NCBI RefSeq assembly: GCF_002210425.1
Contig: NZ_MWQK01000001.1
Span: forward strand, 723,044 to 787,043
Length of the DNA stretch: 64,000 nt
Reading direction: 5' to 3'
DNA from: Fibrobacter sp. UWB2
GTDB taxonomy: Bacteria > Fibrobacterota > Fibrobacteria > Fibrobacterales > Fibrobacteraceae
This document shows positions 15,858-23,701 of the stretch, piece by piece. The notes beneath the pieces are model-generated. The model saw only the letters and a program-made list of their open reading frames with translations. It had not been told where the DNA came from and ran no database searches. The stretch's first letter is position 1. Every line of letters begins with the position of its first letter. The translations under genes were made by a program, and so were the position numbers.

Positions 15858-16820
15858 ATGGCAAATGAAGCAGAAAAGAACACGGGCCTTAACGCCCTCG
15901 GCGCCAAGGCCGCTTACAACCTGGCGAACGTCACCAAGACCAAGCCGCAATTTGGCGCGCTCACGCCCAAGTGGCTCACCAAGTTCCTTGAATTCAAGGG
16001 TCTCGAAACAGGTCTTTTCCGTGTGAACAAGGTCGTCGAAGGCCAGACACCGCTCGACGTTCTTTGCAGCGCTACCAAGAAGTCCGATATCATCCCGGAA
16101 GGCTACGTCGAATACGAAACCGAACCGCGCGAATACAAGCTCAATTCCATCTCCACGATCATCAACGTCAACACCGCTATCGAAGACGTTTACAGCTCCC
16201 CGTATGATCAGGTTCAGGAACAGCTCGGTCTCGCTATCGAATCTCTCCGCGAACGTCAGGAAAGCCAGCTCATCAACAACGATGACTACGGCCTCTTGAA
16301 AAACATCGCTGACTCTCAGCGCATCCAGCCGCTCCGTGCCGATGGCCGCCCGACTCCGGACGATCTCGATGAACTCATTTCGAAGGTTTGGAAGGAACCG
16401 TCCTTCTTCCTCGCCCACCCGCGTGCTATTGCCGCTTTCGCCCGTGAATGCACCCGCCGTGGCGTGCCGCCTGTCGTTGTAGACCTCGCCGGTAGCAGAT
16501 TCCTCACCTGGCGCGGCATTCCTCTCGTTCCGACCGACAAGCTCCTTGTCGATGGCGTGAAGAACCCGAAGTCTCAGGGTGGCAAGACCAACATTCTCCT
16601 CGTCCGTACTGGCGAAGCCAAGCGCGGCGTTATCGGTCTCTTCCAGGCCGGTCTCAAGAACGAACACTCCCGTGGCCTCTCTGTGCGTTTCCGCGGTATC
16701 GACAACAAGGGCGTTGCATCTTACCTCTTGTCTCTGTACTGCTCTGCCGCAATTCTCGCAGACGACGCTATCGCCGTGTTAGAAGATGTCGAGGTTGGCG
16801 AATACTATGACTACGAATAA
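15858..16820 (+). CDS. Family 2A encapsulin shell protein (SrpI-like)
   Basis: This 320-residue protein is an HK97-fold shell protein of the encapsulin family 2A, once annotated as SrpI or 'family 2B-like crystallin' proteins. Recognisable segments are the N-terminal ALGAKAAYNLANVTKTKPQ, then PKWLTKFLEFKGLETGLFRV, EPREYKLNSISTIINVNTAI, the HPRAIAAFARECTRRGVPP block and the C-terminal FRGIDNKGVASYLLSLYCSA. Such proteins self-assemble into closed icosahedral compartments in the cytoplasm, and the family is known to enclose a cysteine desulfurase. Here the desulfurase gene overlaps its 3' end by 14 bases. The start follows an AGAGGT site. The name is from recognition of the family, not from a search. 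Confidence 0.85.
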   Translation: MANEAEKNTGLNALGAKAAYNLANVTKTKPQFGALTPKWLTKFLEFKGLETGLFRVNKVVEGQTPLDVLCSATKKSDIIPEGYVEYETEPREYKLNSISTIINVNTAIEDVYSSPYDQVQEQLGLAIESLRERQESQLINNDDYGLLKNIADSQRIQPLRADGRPTPDDLDELISKVWKEPSFFLAHPRAIAAFARECTRRGVPPVVVDLAGSRFLTWRGIPLVPTDKLLVDGVKNPKSQGGKTNILLVRTGEAKRGVIGLFQAGLKNEHSRGLSVRFRGIDNKGVASYLLSLYCSAAILADDAIAVLEDVEVGEYYDYE

Positions 16821-18549
16821 TCCAGAAACCAGATCGCTGGAAGAACTCGCCGGAGTTCCCAATGCGGCTGAACTGGAGCAATTGGCAAATGCGTATTTTC
16901 CGGATTTGACGGATAGCGCATATGCAGCAACCCCCGCCGCTCCCGAAGCGCAGAATGCATCTGCCGCTCAGGGCGTCAGTGCAGCTCAGGGTGCCGCAGC
17001 CATCAGCCAGACTCCAGCCTTCGACTGGGAACACCCCTTTGCGACCTATGGCGACCAGCCGACATCCTCGGCTCCGTTTGCCTATGGCGGAAGTTCTACA
17101 GACACCTGGCTCAACACGGTTGAAGCTCCTGCGGTTCCCGAATCGCAGTTTGCATCGCAGCTGAGCGATATTCCGACAGCCCCCGCACCGGCTCAGGGTT
17201 ACTCCCCGAAGGTCGTGTCCAAGACGCAGGCTGCCGAAGCTAGCCGCCAGATCGATGCACCGACTTCTCTCGGTGGCGATTCCGTGAAGACGGGTTCTGC
17301 AAACAGCGGCGCAAATTCTCGCAACGATTCCATCCGCATCGGTTCCAAGACGCTTGCCCAGATCCGTTCTGACTTCCCGATTCTTTCGAAGCAGATCAAC
17401 GGCCATCCGCTCGTTTGGCTCGATAACGGTGCAACGACGCAGCGCCCGCAGGTCGTCATTGACCGCCTCAAGTACTACTACGAAAACGAAAACTCCAACG
17501 TGCACCGTGGCGCACACACACTCGCGGCCGCATCGACTGACGCCTACGAAAACGCACGCAACATTGTTCGTGACTTTATCGGCGCTCCGTCTTCTCAGGA
17601 AGTTGTTTTCGTTCGCGGTACGACCGAAGCCATTAACTTGGTTGCAAACGCCTACGTGAAGCCGACGCTCCAGCCGGGTGACGAAATCATCGTCTCCATT
17701 TTGGAACACCACGCCAACATCGTGCCGTGGCAGCTCATTGCCGAAGAAACTGGCGCGATTATCAAGGTGATTCCGTGCGATTCTACCGGTCAGCTCAAGC
17801 TCCATGATTACGAAGCTTTGTTCACGAAGCGCACCAAGTTCGTTTCCGTGACGCATGTTTCAAACGTGCTCGGCACTGTGACCCCGATTGAAGAACTCAT
17901 TGCCATTGCTCATAGACACGGCGTGAGAATCCTCATTGACGGTGCTCAGTCCATCGCTCACATCCCGGTAAACGTTGCAGCCCTCGACGCAGACTTCTTC
18001 GTGTTCTCTGGACACAAGGTGTTCGCTCCGACCGGCATCGGCGTTGTCTATGGCAAGAAGGAATTGCTCGAAGCGGCAAGACCTTACCATGGCGGCGGCA
18101 ACATGATTGCGGACGTAACGTTTGAACGCACAATTTACAACGGAATTCCGAACAAGTTCGAAGCTGGTACCGGAAGCATCGCCGACGCTGTTGGCTTGGG
18201 TGCAGCTCTCCAGTACCTCTCCGAAATCGGGATGCCGTGCGTATTCCGCTGGGAACATGAACTGTTGCAGTACGGCCTCAAGGAATTGAAGACTGTCAAG
18301 GGAATTCACCTTGTAGGAACCGCACTCAACAAGGCTTCTGCGCTTGCCTTCAAGCTCGACGGTTATTCCGACGAAGAAGTGGGCAAGAGACTCGACGCAT
18401 ACGGCGTTGCCGTTCGCACCGGGCATCACTGCGCTCAGCCAATTCTCCGCCATTTCGGCTACGAAAGTACCGTGCGACCCACTCTCGCATTGTACAACTC
18501 ACCGGATGACATCGACGCCCTCGTAAGAGCGTTGAAGACATTCGCGTAA
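16807..18549 (+). CDS. SufS-type cysteine desulfurase with long disordered N-terminus (encapsulin cargo)
   Basis: This ~580-residue protein is about 180 residues longer than normal SufS. The catalytic part begins near IRSDFPILSKQINGHPLVWL and has the PLP lysine in VFSGHKVFAPTG and the persulfide-forming Cys in RTGHHCAQPILRHFG. It takes sulfur from cysteine and leaves alanine. The first ~180 residues are rich in Ala, Pro, Ser and Gln with a few hydrophobic islands (LEQLANAYFPDL, DWEHPFATYG, SQFASQLSDI), as in the cargo-loading domains of desulfurases packaged by family 2A encapsulins. I chose ATG 16807, overlapping the encapsulin stop; 16786 is an alternative that adds seven residues. A terminator hairpin follows at 18556. 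Confidence 0.9.
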   Translation: MTTNNPETRSLEELAGVPNAAELEQLANAYFPDLTDSAYAATPAAPEAQNASAAQGVSAAQGAAAISQTPAFDWEHPFATYGDQPTSSAPFAYGGSSTDTWLNTVEAPAVPESQFASQLSDIPTAPAPAQGYSPKVVSKTQAAEASRQIDAPTSLGGDSVKTGSANSGANSRNDSIRIGSKTLAQIRSDFPILSKQINGHPLVWLDNGATTQRPQVVIDRLKYYYENENSNVHRGAHTLAAASTDAYENARNIVRDFIGAPSSQEVVFVRGTTEAINLVANAYVKPTLQPGDEIIVSILEHHANIVPWQLIAEETGAIIKVIPCDSTGQLKLHDYEALFTKRTKFVSVTHVSNVLGTVTPIEELIAIAHRHGVRILIDGAQSIAHIPVNVAALDADFFVFSGHKVFAPTGIGVVYGKKELLEAARPYHGGGNMIADVTFERTIYNGIPNKFEAGTGSIADAVGLGAALQYLSEIGMPCVFRWEHELLQYGLKELKTVKGIHLVGTALNKASALAFKLDGYSDEEVGKRLDAYGVAVRTGHHCAQPILRHFGYESTVRPTLALYNSPDDIDALVRALKTFA

Positions 18550-18555
18550 AACATA

Positions 18556-18602
18556 AAGTGGTTGGCGGCATCGTGTGCTCGCCGCCAGCCACTTATTTCT
18601 TT
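18556..18602 (+). terminator. Hairpin between cysteine desulfurase and serine acetyltransferase genes
   Basis: AAGTGGTTGGCGGC (18556-18569) pairs with GCCGCCAGCCACTT (18581-18594) with one G-U pair. The tail ATTTCTTT is a weak T-tract, so it may act as a partial terminator or an RNA stabiliser that lowers expression of the next gene. Confidence 0.7.
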
Positions 18603-18619
18603 AATAATCAAACACCCTT

Positions 18620-19582
18620 ATGCACGAATTAATCCAAGAATCTGAAGTTGAAAAAGCCGTACAAATTATTTTTGACGATTACAATCGCGGCAAGCATATC
18701 GACAATATCGATATTTACAATCGACCCGACCAAGCCGAGATCCAGACGATTTTGCAAAATCTGATTCGAGTCGTTTACCCCGGACACTTCAGAGATCGTT
18801 CGCATAAGATTTACAACCCTAAAAATAGCTTTGCAGTTCTTATCGAAGATACGTTTTACCACCTCCACAAACAGGTGGCAATTGCGCTAGATTACTGCAA
18901 ATTGCGCGGTTCCATGACCTCGGACGAGCGCAAAATCGAAAGCTATAGAATCTGTAAGGAATTTTTCGCCAAGATTCCGCAAATCCGCGAATTCCTGGAA
19001 ACCGATTTACACGCCGCTTATGACGGCGATCCCGCTGCCGGTTGCCTTGACGAGATTATCCTCGCCTACCCCGGCCTCATGGCGACAACCATTTACCGTA
19101 TCGCCCACGAACTTTATCTTTTGCACGTTCCGGTTCTCCCGCGACTCATGACCGAATATGCCCATTCCAAAACGGGCATCGACATCCATCCGGGTGCAAC
19201 CATCGGCAAATACTTCTTTATCGATCACGGCACAGGCATCGTGATTGGCGAAACCGCAGTCATCGGCAAGAACGTCAAGATTTACCAAGGCGTCACGCTC
19301 GGCGCACTTTCAACTCGCGGCGGACAAAAGCTCTCCGGCAAAAAGCGTCACCCCACCATTCAAGACAACGTCACTATTTACGCGGGAGCCTCCATTCTCG
19401 GCGGAGATACCGTTGTTGGCGAAAACGCAATTATCGGCGGCAACGCCTTCATCACGCGATCCATCGAGGCCAACACTCGCGTCAGCCTCAAGAATCTTGA
19501 AATGGATTACGTTTCAACCACCAATAGCAAGCACAAGACAGAAGAACTCCAGCAAAGCGACGAGTGGTATTACATTATTTAG
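18620..19582 (+). CDS. cysE: Serine O-acetyltransferase
   Basis: This 320-residue protein makes O-acetylserine from serine and acetyl-CoA, the first step of cysteine synthesis. An alpha-helical N-terminal half (through HVPVLPRLMTEYAHSKTGID) is followed by a left-handed beta-helix of hexapeptides: IDIHPGATIGKYFFIDHGTG with the catalytic His/Asp region, VVIGETAVIGKNV-type turns, GVTLGALSTRGG and NVTIYAGASILGG. The long N-terminus resembles the EpsC-type enzymes rather than short E. coli CysE. It sits 70 bases after the encapsulin cargo gene, and serine acetyltransferase is a known neighbour of family 2A encapsulins. This suggests that cysteine is supplied to the shell-enclosed desulfurase. No O-acetylserine sulfhydrylase gene lies in the window. 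Confidence 0.92.
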   Translation: MHELIQESEVEKAVQIIFDDYNRGKHIDNIDIYNRPDQAEIQTILQNLIRVVYPGHFRDRSHKIYNPKNSFAVLIEDTFYHLHKQVAIALDYCKLRGSMTSDERKIESYRICKEFFAKIPQIREFLETDLHAAYDGDPAAGCLDEIILAYPGLMATTIYRIAHELYLLHVPVLPRLMTEYAHSKTGIDIHPGATIGKYFFIDHGTGIVIGETAVIGKNVKIYQGVTLGALSTRGGQKLSGKKRHPTIQDNVTIYAGASILGGDTVVGENAIIGGNAFITRSIEANTRVSLKNLEMDYVSTTNSKHKTEELQQSDEWYYII

Positions 19583-19628
19583 TAGGAAGTAGGCGGTAGG
19601 AAGTAGGAAGTGGTTTGTAGGAAGTAAA
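19583..19628. repeat. Short GTAGGAA tandem-like repeat after cysE
   Basis: Right after the cysE stop lie degenerate repeats of AGTAGGAAGTAGGCGGTAGG type, with at least five GTAGGAA/GGAAGTA units. Similar strings follow genes at 12920-12946, 47857-47886 and 49926-49940. Confidence 0.7.
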
Positions 19629-19634
19629 AAGGAC

Positions 19635-19664
19635 AAAACCCGCACTCGGACGAGCACGGGTTTT
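19635..19664. terminator. Bidirectional terminator between cysE and pectate lyase genes
   Basis: AAAACCCGCACTCG pairs with CGAGCACGGGTTTT, leaving an A-tract on one side and a T-tract on the other. It can stop transcription from both the plus-strand cysE and the minus-strand pectate lyase. Confidence 0.85.
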
Positions 19665-19684
19665 CAATTTATTTTAAGATAAGA

Positions 19685-21475
19685 TTATCGAACAGTTATG
19701 CGTCGCGTTTCATGACCGACTCGCAAGAGGTACATGCCCGCACGAGGAACGGTTATCAAGCTTTCGCGACCCAAGGACTGAACTTTTGTAATCAGCCTGC
19801 CCTGGGCATCCAGGAGATACGCCGCCTGCGTAGCTCCTTGCACGGTAAGCACACGACCGTCGACAGTGACATTGAAATGCGGAGCAACCGTAGCGACATT
19901 CAGCGAAGTCGTGCCCTGCTCCGAGCTAGAGCTCGAATCAACTTTGCTAGAACTTGATTCAACAGAACTAGAGCTAGACTCTGCAACCGCTCCATTTGCA
20001 CCAACAACCATAATAGTTCCGTTCTTGGTCGCATTTGTCGTAGCCCCAGTTGTCGTTACGGTAAAGTTGTACGCCCCCACAGCAGCATTTTGAGCGACCG
20101 TACCTGAGATGTAAAAATCAGTTCCCTTCATTGTTCCAACAACACCATCAGGCAGTCCCGTAACAGTCGCACCCGTGGCGCCAGCGACAGTAAAGTAGAA
20201 TTCTTCGATAGATTCACCTTGCTTGACTTCTTGCTTGGCGCTACCCGAGCCGTGCTTAGTAAGCGTCGCCGTTCCAGAAACAACCTCCCCCTGCGAGGAA
20301 CTAGATACAGCCTGCGAGGAGCTGGACTGCGCGACACTGCTGCTGGACTTTGCGACGCTGGAGCTAGACACCGCGACACTTGAACTAGACACAGCCACGC
20401 TGGAACTAGACGCTGCTTCGCTTGAAGAAGATGCGGGCGTTACCGTTTGAGATTTTCCCGGATCAGGGAGCGTTGCACCTGCATACAGCTTAATAGAATC
20501 ACGAAGGGCATAAGCCTTTGCCTGCGTACTCACATCGGTCAGGCTCATGGAATAGCTCGGCTTGAACGCCGTACCCGTACCGTCCTGCTTCTTCTTCACG
20601 TTCTCTTCGTAATTTTCAATCATTTGCGCCGCCGTAATGGTACCATCGCTCGTGTAAAGGTCAAGCGCCTTCTGCACACCGATAAACACGTTCCTTTCAA
20701 TGCGGATATCAGCCTCGACTGCTGCACGCACGCAATAGCTCGCATTCTTGCTATCGAAGAGGTTGTTCGCCACATGTACCTTGCCAAAACGCACACGCGG
20801 CATGCGTTCCACCACGCCGTCAGCCCACCACGTATGGTGAATCGTGACATTTAGGTGCCCACGGTCGCTCGTCTTTGTCTTGCTGTTGCCAATCAAGTTG
20901 CTGAACTGGTGACCTGTCGATGCAGAGGTATAGCTGAACTTGGTCCAAGAAATCGTCACGTAGTCCGAAGCATTGGTAATGTCCAGGTTACCGTCGTGAC
21001 CGTCATACACGTCGACATGGTCAATCCACACATTCTTGGATTCGTGATTCACTTGGAGACAATCTTCATCATCGTCATCGTGCGCACCCACACCCTTGAA
21101 TTTCAGGTTGCGGATGATGACGTTCTTCGAGCCGCTCAGTTTCATGGCGCTACCCGAAGCGGGCTGCGCAATGATGGCGCCCTGGTAGCCGTAAATCGTC
21201 ACGTTGCTACCGACTTCCACCGGACCCATGTACGTACCCGGCTTCACGTAGATAATCTTGTTGCCCGCCTTGGCGTAGCTCTTGAGGTCGTTCACGTTGT
21301 CGACCGTAACCTCGGAGTAGCCCTTGCCGCCCGTAGTGCCACCATTCTGCGTGGCAAAACCCGCCATCGGAAAATCAGGCGATGTCACCGCAAACGCAGG
21401 AACAGCAGCCGTTGTGACAGCCAAAGCCGCAAAAGTAGCGGCAACACCAATCGATTTAGAGAACAAATAATTCAT
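19685..21475 (-). CDS. Secreted pectate lyase (PL1) with Ser-rich linkers and C-terminal sorting-like domain
   Basis: This 596-residue exported enzyme would cleave polygalacturonate by beta-elimination. The start at 21475 opens a clean signal peptide (MNYLFSKSIGVAATFAALAV... PAFA). Residues ~30-340 form the PL1 beta-helix: NNVTIYGYQG-like turns, NVIIRNLKFKG, the calcium-binding DDDDEDCLQV, VWIDHVDVYDGHDGNLDITN and the RMPRVRFGKVHV block with the catalytic Arg. Ser-rich linkers flank an Ig-like module (~400-490). The last ~70 residues (LDAQGRLITKV ... AGMYLLRVGHETRRITVR) resemble the C-terminal module of the xylanase at 50855, probably a secretion or surface-attachment signal. It follows a pectin-binding-type gene on the same strand. 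Confidence 0.9.
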   Translation of the reverse strand: MNYLFSKSIGVAATFAALAVTTAAVPAFAVTSPDFPMAGFATQNGGTTGGKGYSEVTVDNVNDLKSYAKAGNKIIYVKPGTYMGPVEVGSNVTIYGYQGAIIAQPASGSAMKLSGSKNVIIRNLKFKGVGAHDDDDEDCLQVNHESKNVWIDHVDVYDGHDGNLDITNASDYVTISWTKFSYTSASTGHQFSNLIGNSKTKTSDRGHLNVTIHHTWWADGVVERMPRVRFGKVHVANNLFDSKNASYCVRAAVEADIRIERNVFIGVQKALDLYTSDGTITAAQMIENYEENVKKKQDGTGTAFKPSYSMSLTDVSTQAKAYALRDSIKLYAGATLPDPGKSQTVTPASSSSEAASSSSVAVSSSSVAVSSSSVAKSSSSVAQSSSSQAVSSSSQGEVVSGTATLTKHGSGSAKQEVKQGESIEEFYFTVAGATGATVTGLPDGVVGTMKGTDFYISGTVAQNAAVGAYNFTVTTTGATTNATKNGTIMVVGANGAVAESSSSSVESSSSKVDSSSSSEQGTTSLNVATVAPHFNVTVDGRVLTVQGATQAAYLLDAQGRLITKVQSLGRESLITVPRAGMYLLRVGHETRRITVR

Positions 21476-21525
21476 AAAACATCCCTTTTTTTCCTTAAAT
21501 TTATGCCGAAAGACAAGGGAAAACA

Positions 21526-21561
21526 TCAAAAAAGAGGACCTCCCAACTCAAAGTGTCCTCT
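21526..21561 (-). terminator. Terminator-like hairpin in the pectate lyase leader
   Basis: Read on the minus strand, AGAGGAC and GTCCTCT form a 7-bp stem (21561-21533) followed by six U residues, about 50 bases before the pectate lyase start. It could be a second terminator of the upstream gene or an attenuator in the lyase leader. Confidence 0.65.
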
Positions 21562-21614
21562 ATAGACAACTCCGTTTTAACCGAAAAATCAATTACGATC
21601 CACTCCTTGCACGA

Positions 21615-21645
21615 AAAGGCTTGCCCCCCTAAGGAGCAAGCCTTT
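21615..21645 (-). terminator. Terminator after carbohydrate-binding lipoprotein gene
   Basis: AAAGGCTTGC (21615-21624) pairs with GCAAGCCTTT (21636-21645). The minus-strand transcript reads a 10-bp stem and then a short U run, 30 bases after the stop codon. Confidence 0.8.
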
Positions 21646-21674
21646 AGTGTTTAGGAGGAAATTCAAGGGAAAGG

Positions 21675-23498
21675 CTATTTTTCGTAGTAGGTCATGCCAT
21701 TCGGGAGGGTAACTTCGGTCATGCCGCTCACATCTACCTGGGACACAGAGCTGACTTCGCCACCGTAAATAATCATGCTACCAGAAGAGCTAGGCTTGAA
21801 AGCGGCTTTGCTAGAACCATACGCCGTACCAGCCGTGTAGCTTGTAGCAGTGCAATAAGGATACTCTTCGGTTTGACTTCCGAAACCAAGCAACACGCCA
21901 CCATTGATGCTAAATCCATTATCCGTGTCAATAAGTCCGCCAGCCGTATTCGTGGAGCAAGAGCTAGAGCCGCCCCAGCTTCCGCCCTGATTACCGCCCT
22001 GATTTCCTGGAGCAAACATTGCGCTAGACCTTCCACTAGAACCGATTTCAAGGAGCAAAACGCCTCCGCTCATTGTTGCCGTTCCATTGGCATCAAGCAC
22101 ATCAATATCGTTACCCGCCGCATAGAGGTAATGGTAACCGCCACTGATAATGATATAACCCTTGGAGCCGCTCATCATGCCAGTCGGGCCGCCGCGGCCA
22201 CCCCACTGAGAACCACTCGATGAGTTGGCATCAGCCGAGCCTCCCGCCGCATTCCAAGCATCATCGCTTGCAACCGTCGCCGTCTTTCCGCCTTCTGCCC
22301 TGATGTAGAACGCTTCAATACCTTCGACAGCCTTGGTGATGTTGATGGAACCATCAGAGATGCGCAATGTTGAATCGGCATGGATGCCGTCATCGCCCGC
22401 AGAAATCGTTGTGCGTCCACCGTTAAAATAAATGTTCATGTTGGAATGGAGCCCATCATCGCCGGATGTCACGCTTGTTACGCCACCATTGATGTAAAGA
22501 CGATTATCCGTAGCAATACCTTTTCCCTTGCTGTTTACGGTAATAAGCGGTGTCGAGGTAGAATCCGCAATCAAGATGTAGTTGTAAGCCAGGATGCCAT
22601 CATCGCCTGCATTGATGTTGAACTCACCACCAGTAATAATCACAATTCCCTTTTCTTCCGTGACTACACCTTCGTCGTCGCCCTCGTCGCTCTTGATTCC
22701 GTCGCCATTTGTTGCAGTCAGTTCAAAATAACCGCCCTCAATATTTACAGAGCCCTTGCCCTTGATGGCGTGATTTTTGGCTTTGACTGTAATTTCGGGC
22801 AAGTCACGAATGCGCAAATCGTTGCTGCAATGAATTCCGTTGTTGTAGTTTCCGGTTACGGTCAACGCGCCGCTACCCTTAATCGTCAAGTCATCCTTGG
22901 CATAGATAGTCGCATTTGTCGTGTCGCTGGAACCGTTAGACTTTGTATAAGATTTCGTGCGGGTAGAAGCATCTTCAAGAGTATTCTTTGTCCCATCCAC
23001 CAACAATAAAAATACCTTGTTCGCATTTTGAACATAAATTGGAGCGTCAGAGGCGCTTGCAAGTTGCAAACCATTCAAGTACAGATAAACATTGTCTGTA
23101 CTCCCAGCGTTAACGATTATTTGGTTGTCGTTCGAACTGCCGGTAAGCTGGTAATTTCCTTGGCAGCTGATGGTAATGGTCTTTTCATTTTGAGCAATGC
23201 AACCATTGTCATTCGAGACCGAAACGGATGCGTTGGTAAAAGTAATAACCGGATCACCAGAAATTTCGGAAACCATTACAGGATCCGAAGCCACTTGTTC
23301 AACAACGACTTCTTCGGTCGTAGAGCTTTGACTAGCCGAAGATGATTCCGGATTAGAGACCACCGTAGTTTCACCGGCAGAATCTGATTCAGCAGCATTC
23401 GGGGCAACAACACCCGTAGAATCTACGCTGCTATCACCACAAGCGCAAAGCGTTAGAGCAGCGCACCAAACGATGTTTGATAATTTCAATGTTTTCAT
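21675..23498 (-). CDS. Beta-helix carbohydrate-binding lipoprotein (Cthe_2159/DUF4353-like)
   Basis: This 607-residue lipoprotein has a signal peptide ending in a lipobox (LTLCAC-GDSS), then a Ser/Glu-rich linker (residues ~40-70). The main domain starts at VSVSNDNGCIAQNEKTITIS and contains many Asp/Gly-rich turns (SAGDDGIHADSTLRISDGSI, VTSGDDGLHSNMNIYFNGG, AGDDGILAYNYILIADS) in the pattern of the Cthe_2159 family. These are calcium-binding right-handed beta-helices that bind pectate and resemble pectate lyases without lyase activity. A Gly/Ser-rich insert (GNQGGNQGGSWGGSSSCS) lies near residue 505. It precedes the pectate lyase gene on the same strand, which supports a joint role in pectin capture at the cell surface. 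Confidence 0.82.
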   Translation of the reverse strand: MKTLKLSNIVWCAALTLCACGDSSVDSTGVVAPNAAESDSAGETTVVSNPESSSASQSSTTEEVVVEQVASDPVMVSEISGDPVITFTNASVSVSNDNGCIAQNEKTITISCQGNYQLTGSSNDNQIIVNAGSTDNVYLYLNGLQLASASDAPIYVQNANKVFLLLVDGTKNTLEDASTRTKSYTKSNGSSDTTNATIYAKDDLTIKGSGALTVTGNYNNGIHCSNDLRIRDLPEITVKAKNHAIKGKGSVNIEGGYFELTATNGDGIKSDEGDDEGVVTEEKGIVIITGGEFNINAGDDGILAYNYILIADSTSTPLITVNSKGKGIATDNRLYINGGVTSVTSGDDGLHSNMNIYFNGGRTTISAGDDGIHADSTLRISDGSINITKAVEGIEAFYIRAEGGKTATVASDDAWNAAGGSADANSSSGSQWGGRGGPTGMMSGSKGYIIISGGYHYLYAAGNDIDVLDANGTATMSGGVLLLEIGSSGRSSAMFAPGNQGGNQGGSWGGSSSCSTNTAGGLIDTDNGFSINGGVLLGFGSQTEEYPYCTATSYTAGTAYGSSKAAFKPSSSGSMIIYGGEVSSVSQVDVSGMTEVTLPNGMTYYEK

Positions 23499-23701
23499 AT
23501 ATCACCCCATTTTTTCTATAAAAGTAGCTCCGGCACAATCGTAAAAAAAGTGATACAAACATATTTTTGAAATACGCGCAATTTTCTTTTGGGACGAAAA
23601 GTTCCATACGGAACAAAACACCCCAACAACAATTACTCCAACTAAGACCAACTTTCTTTTGAACGTGCCTTAAATTTTTCTACAATTGGCGTAGAGGAAT
23701 T

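Noticed and set aside
19583..19628. GTAGGAA repeats as a CRISPR array
   Set aside because: Units are only about seven bases, imperfect and without spacers of even length, and no cas gene is present.
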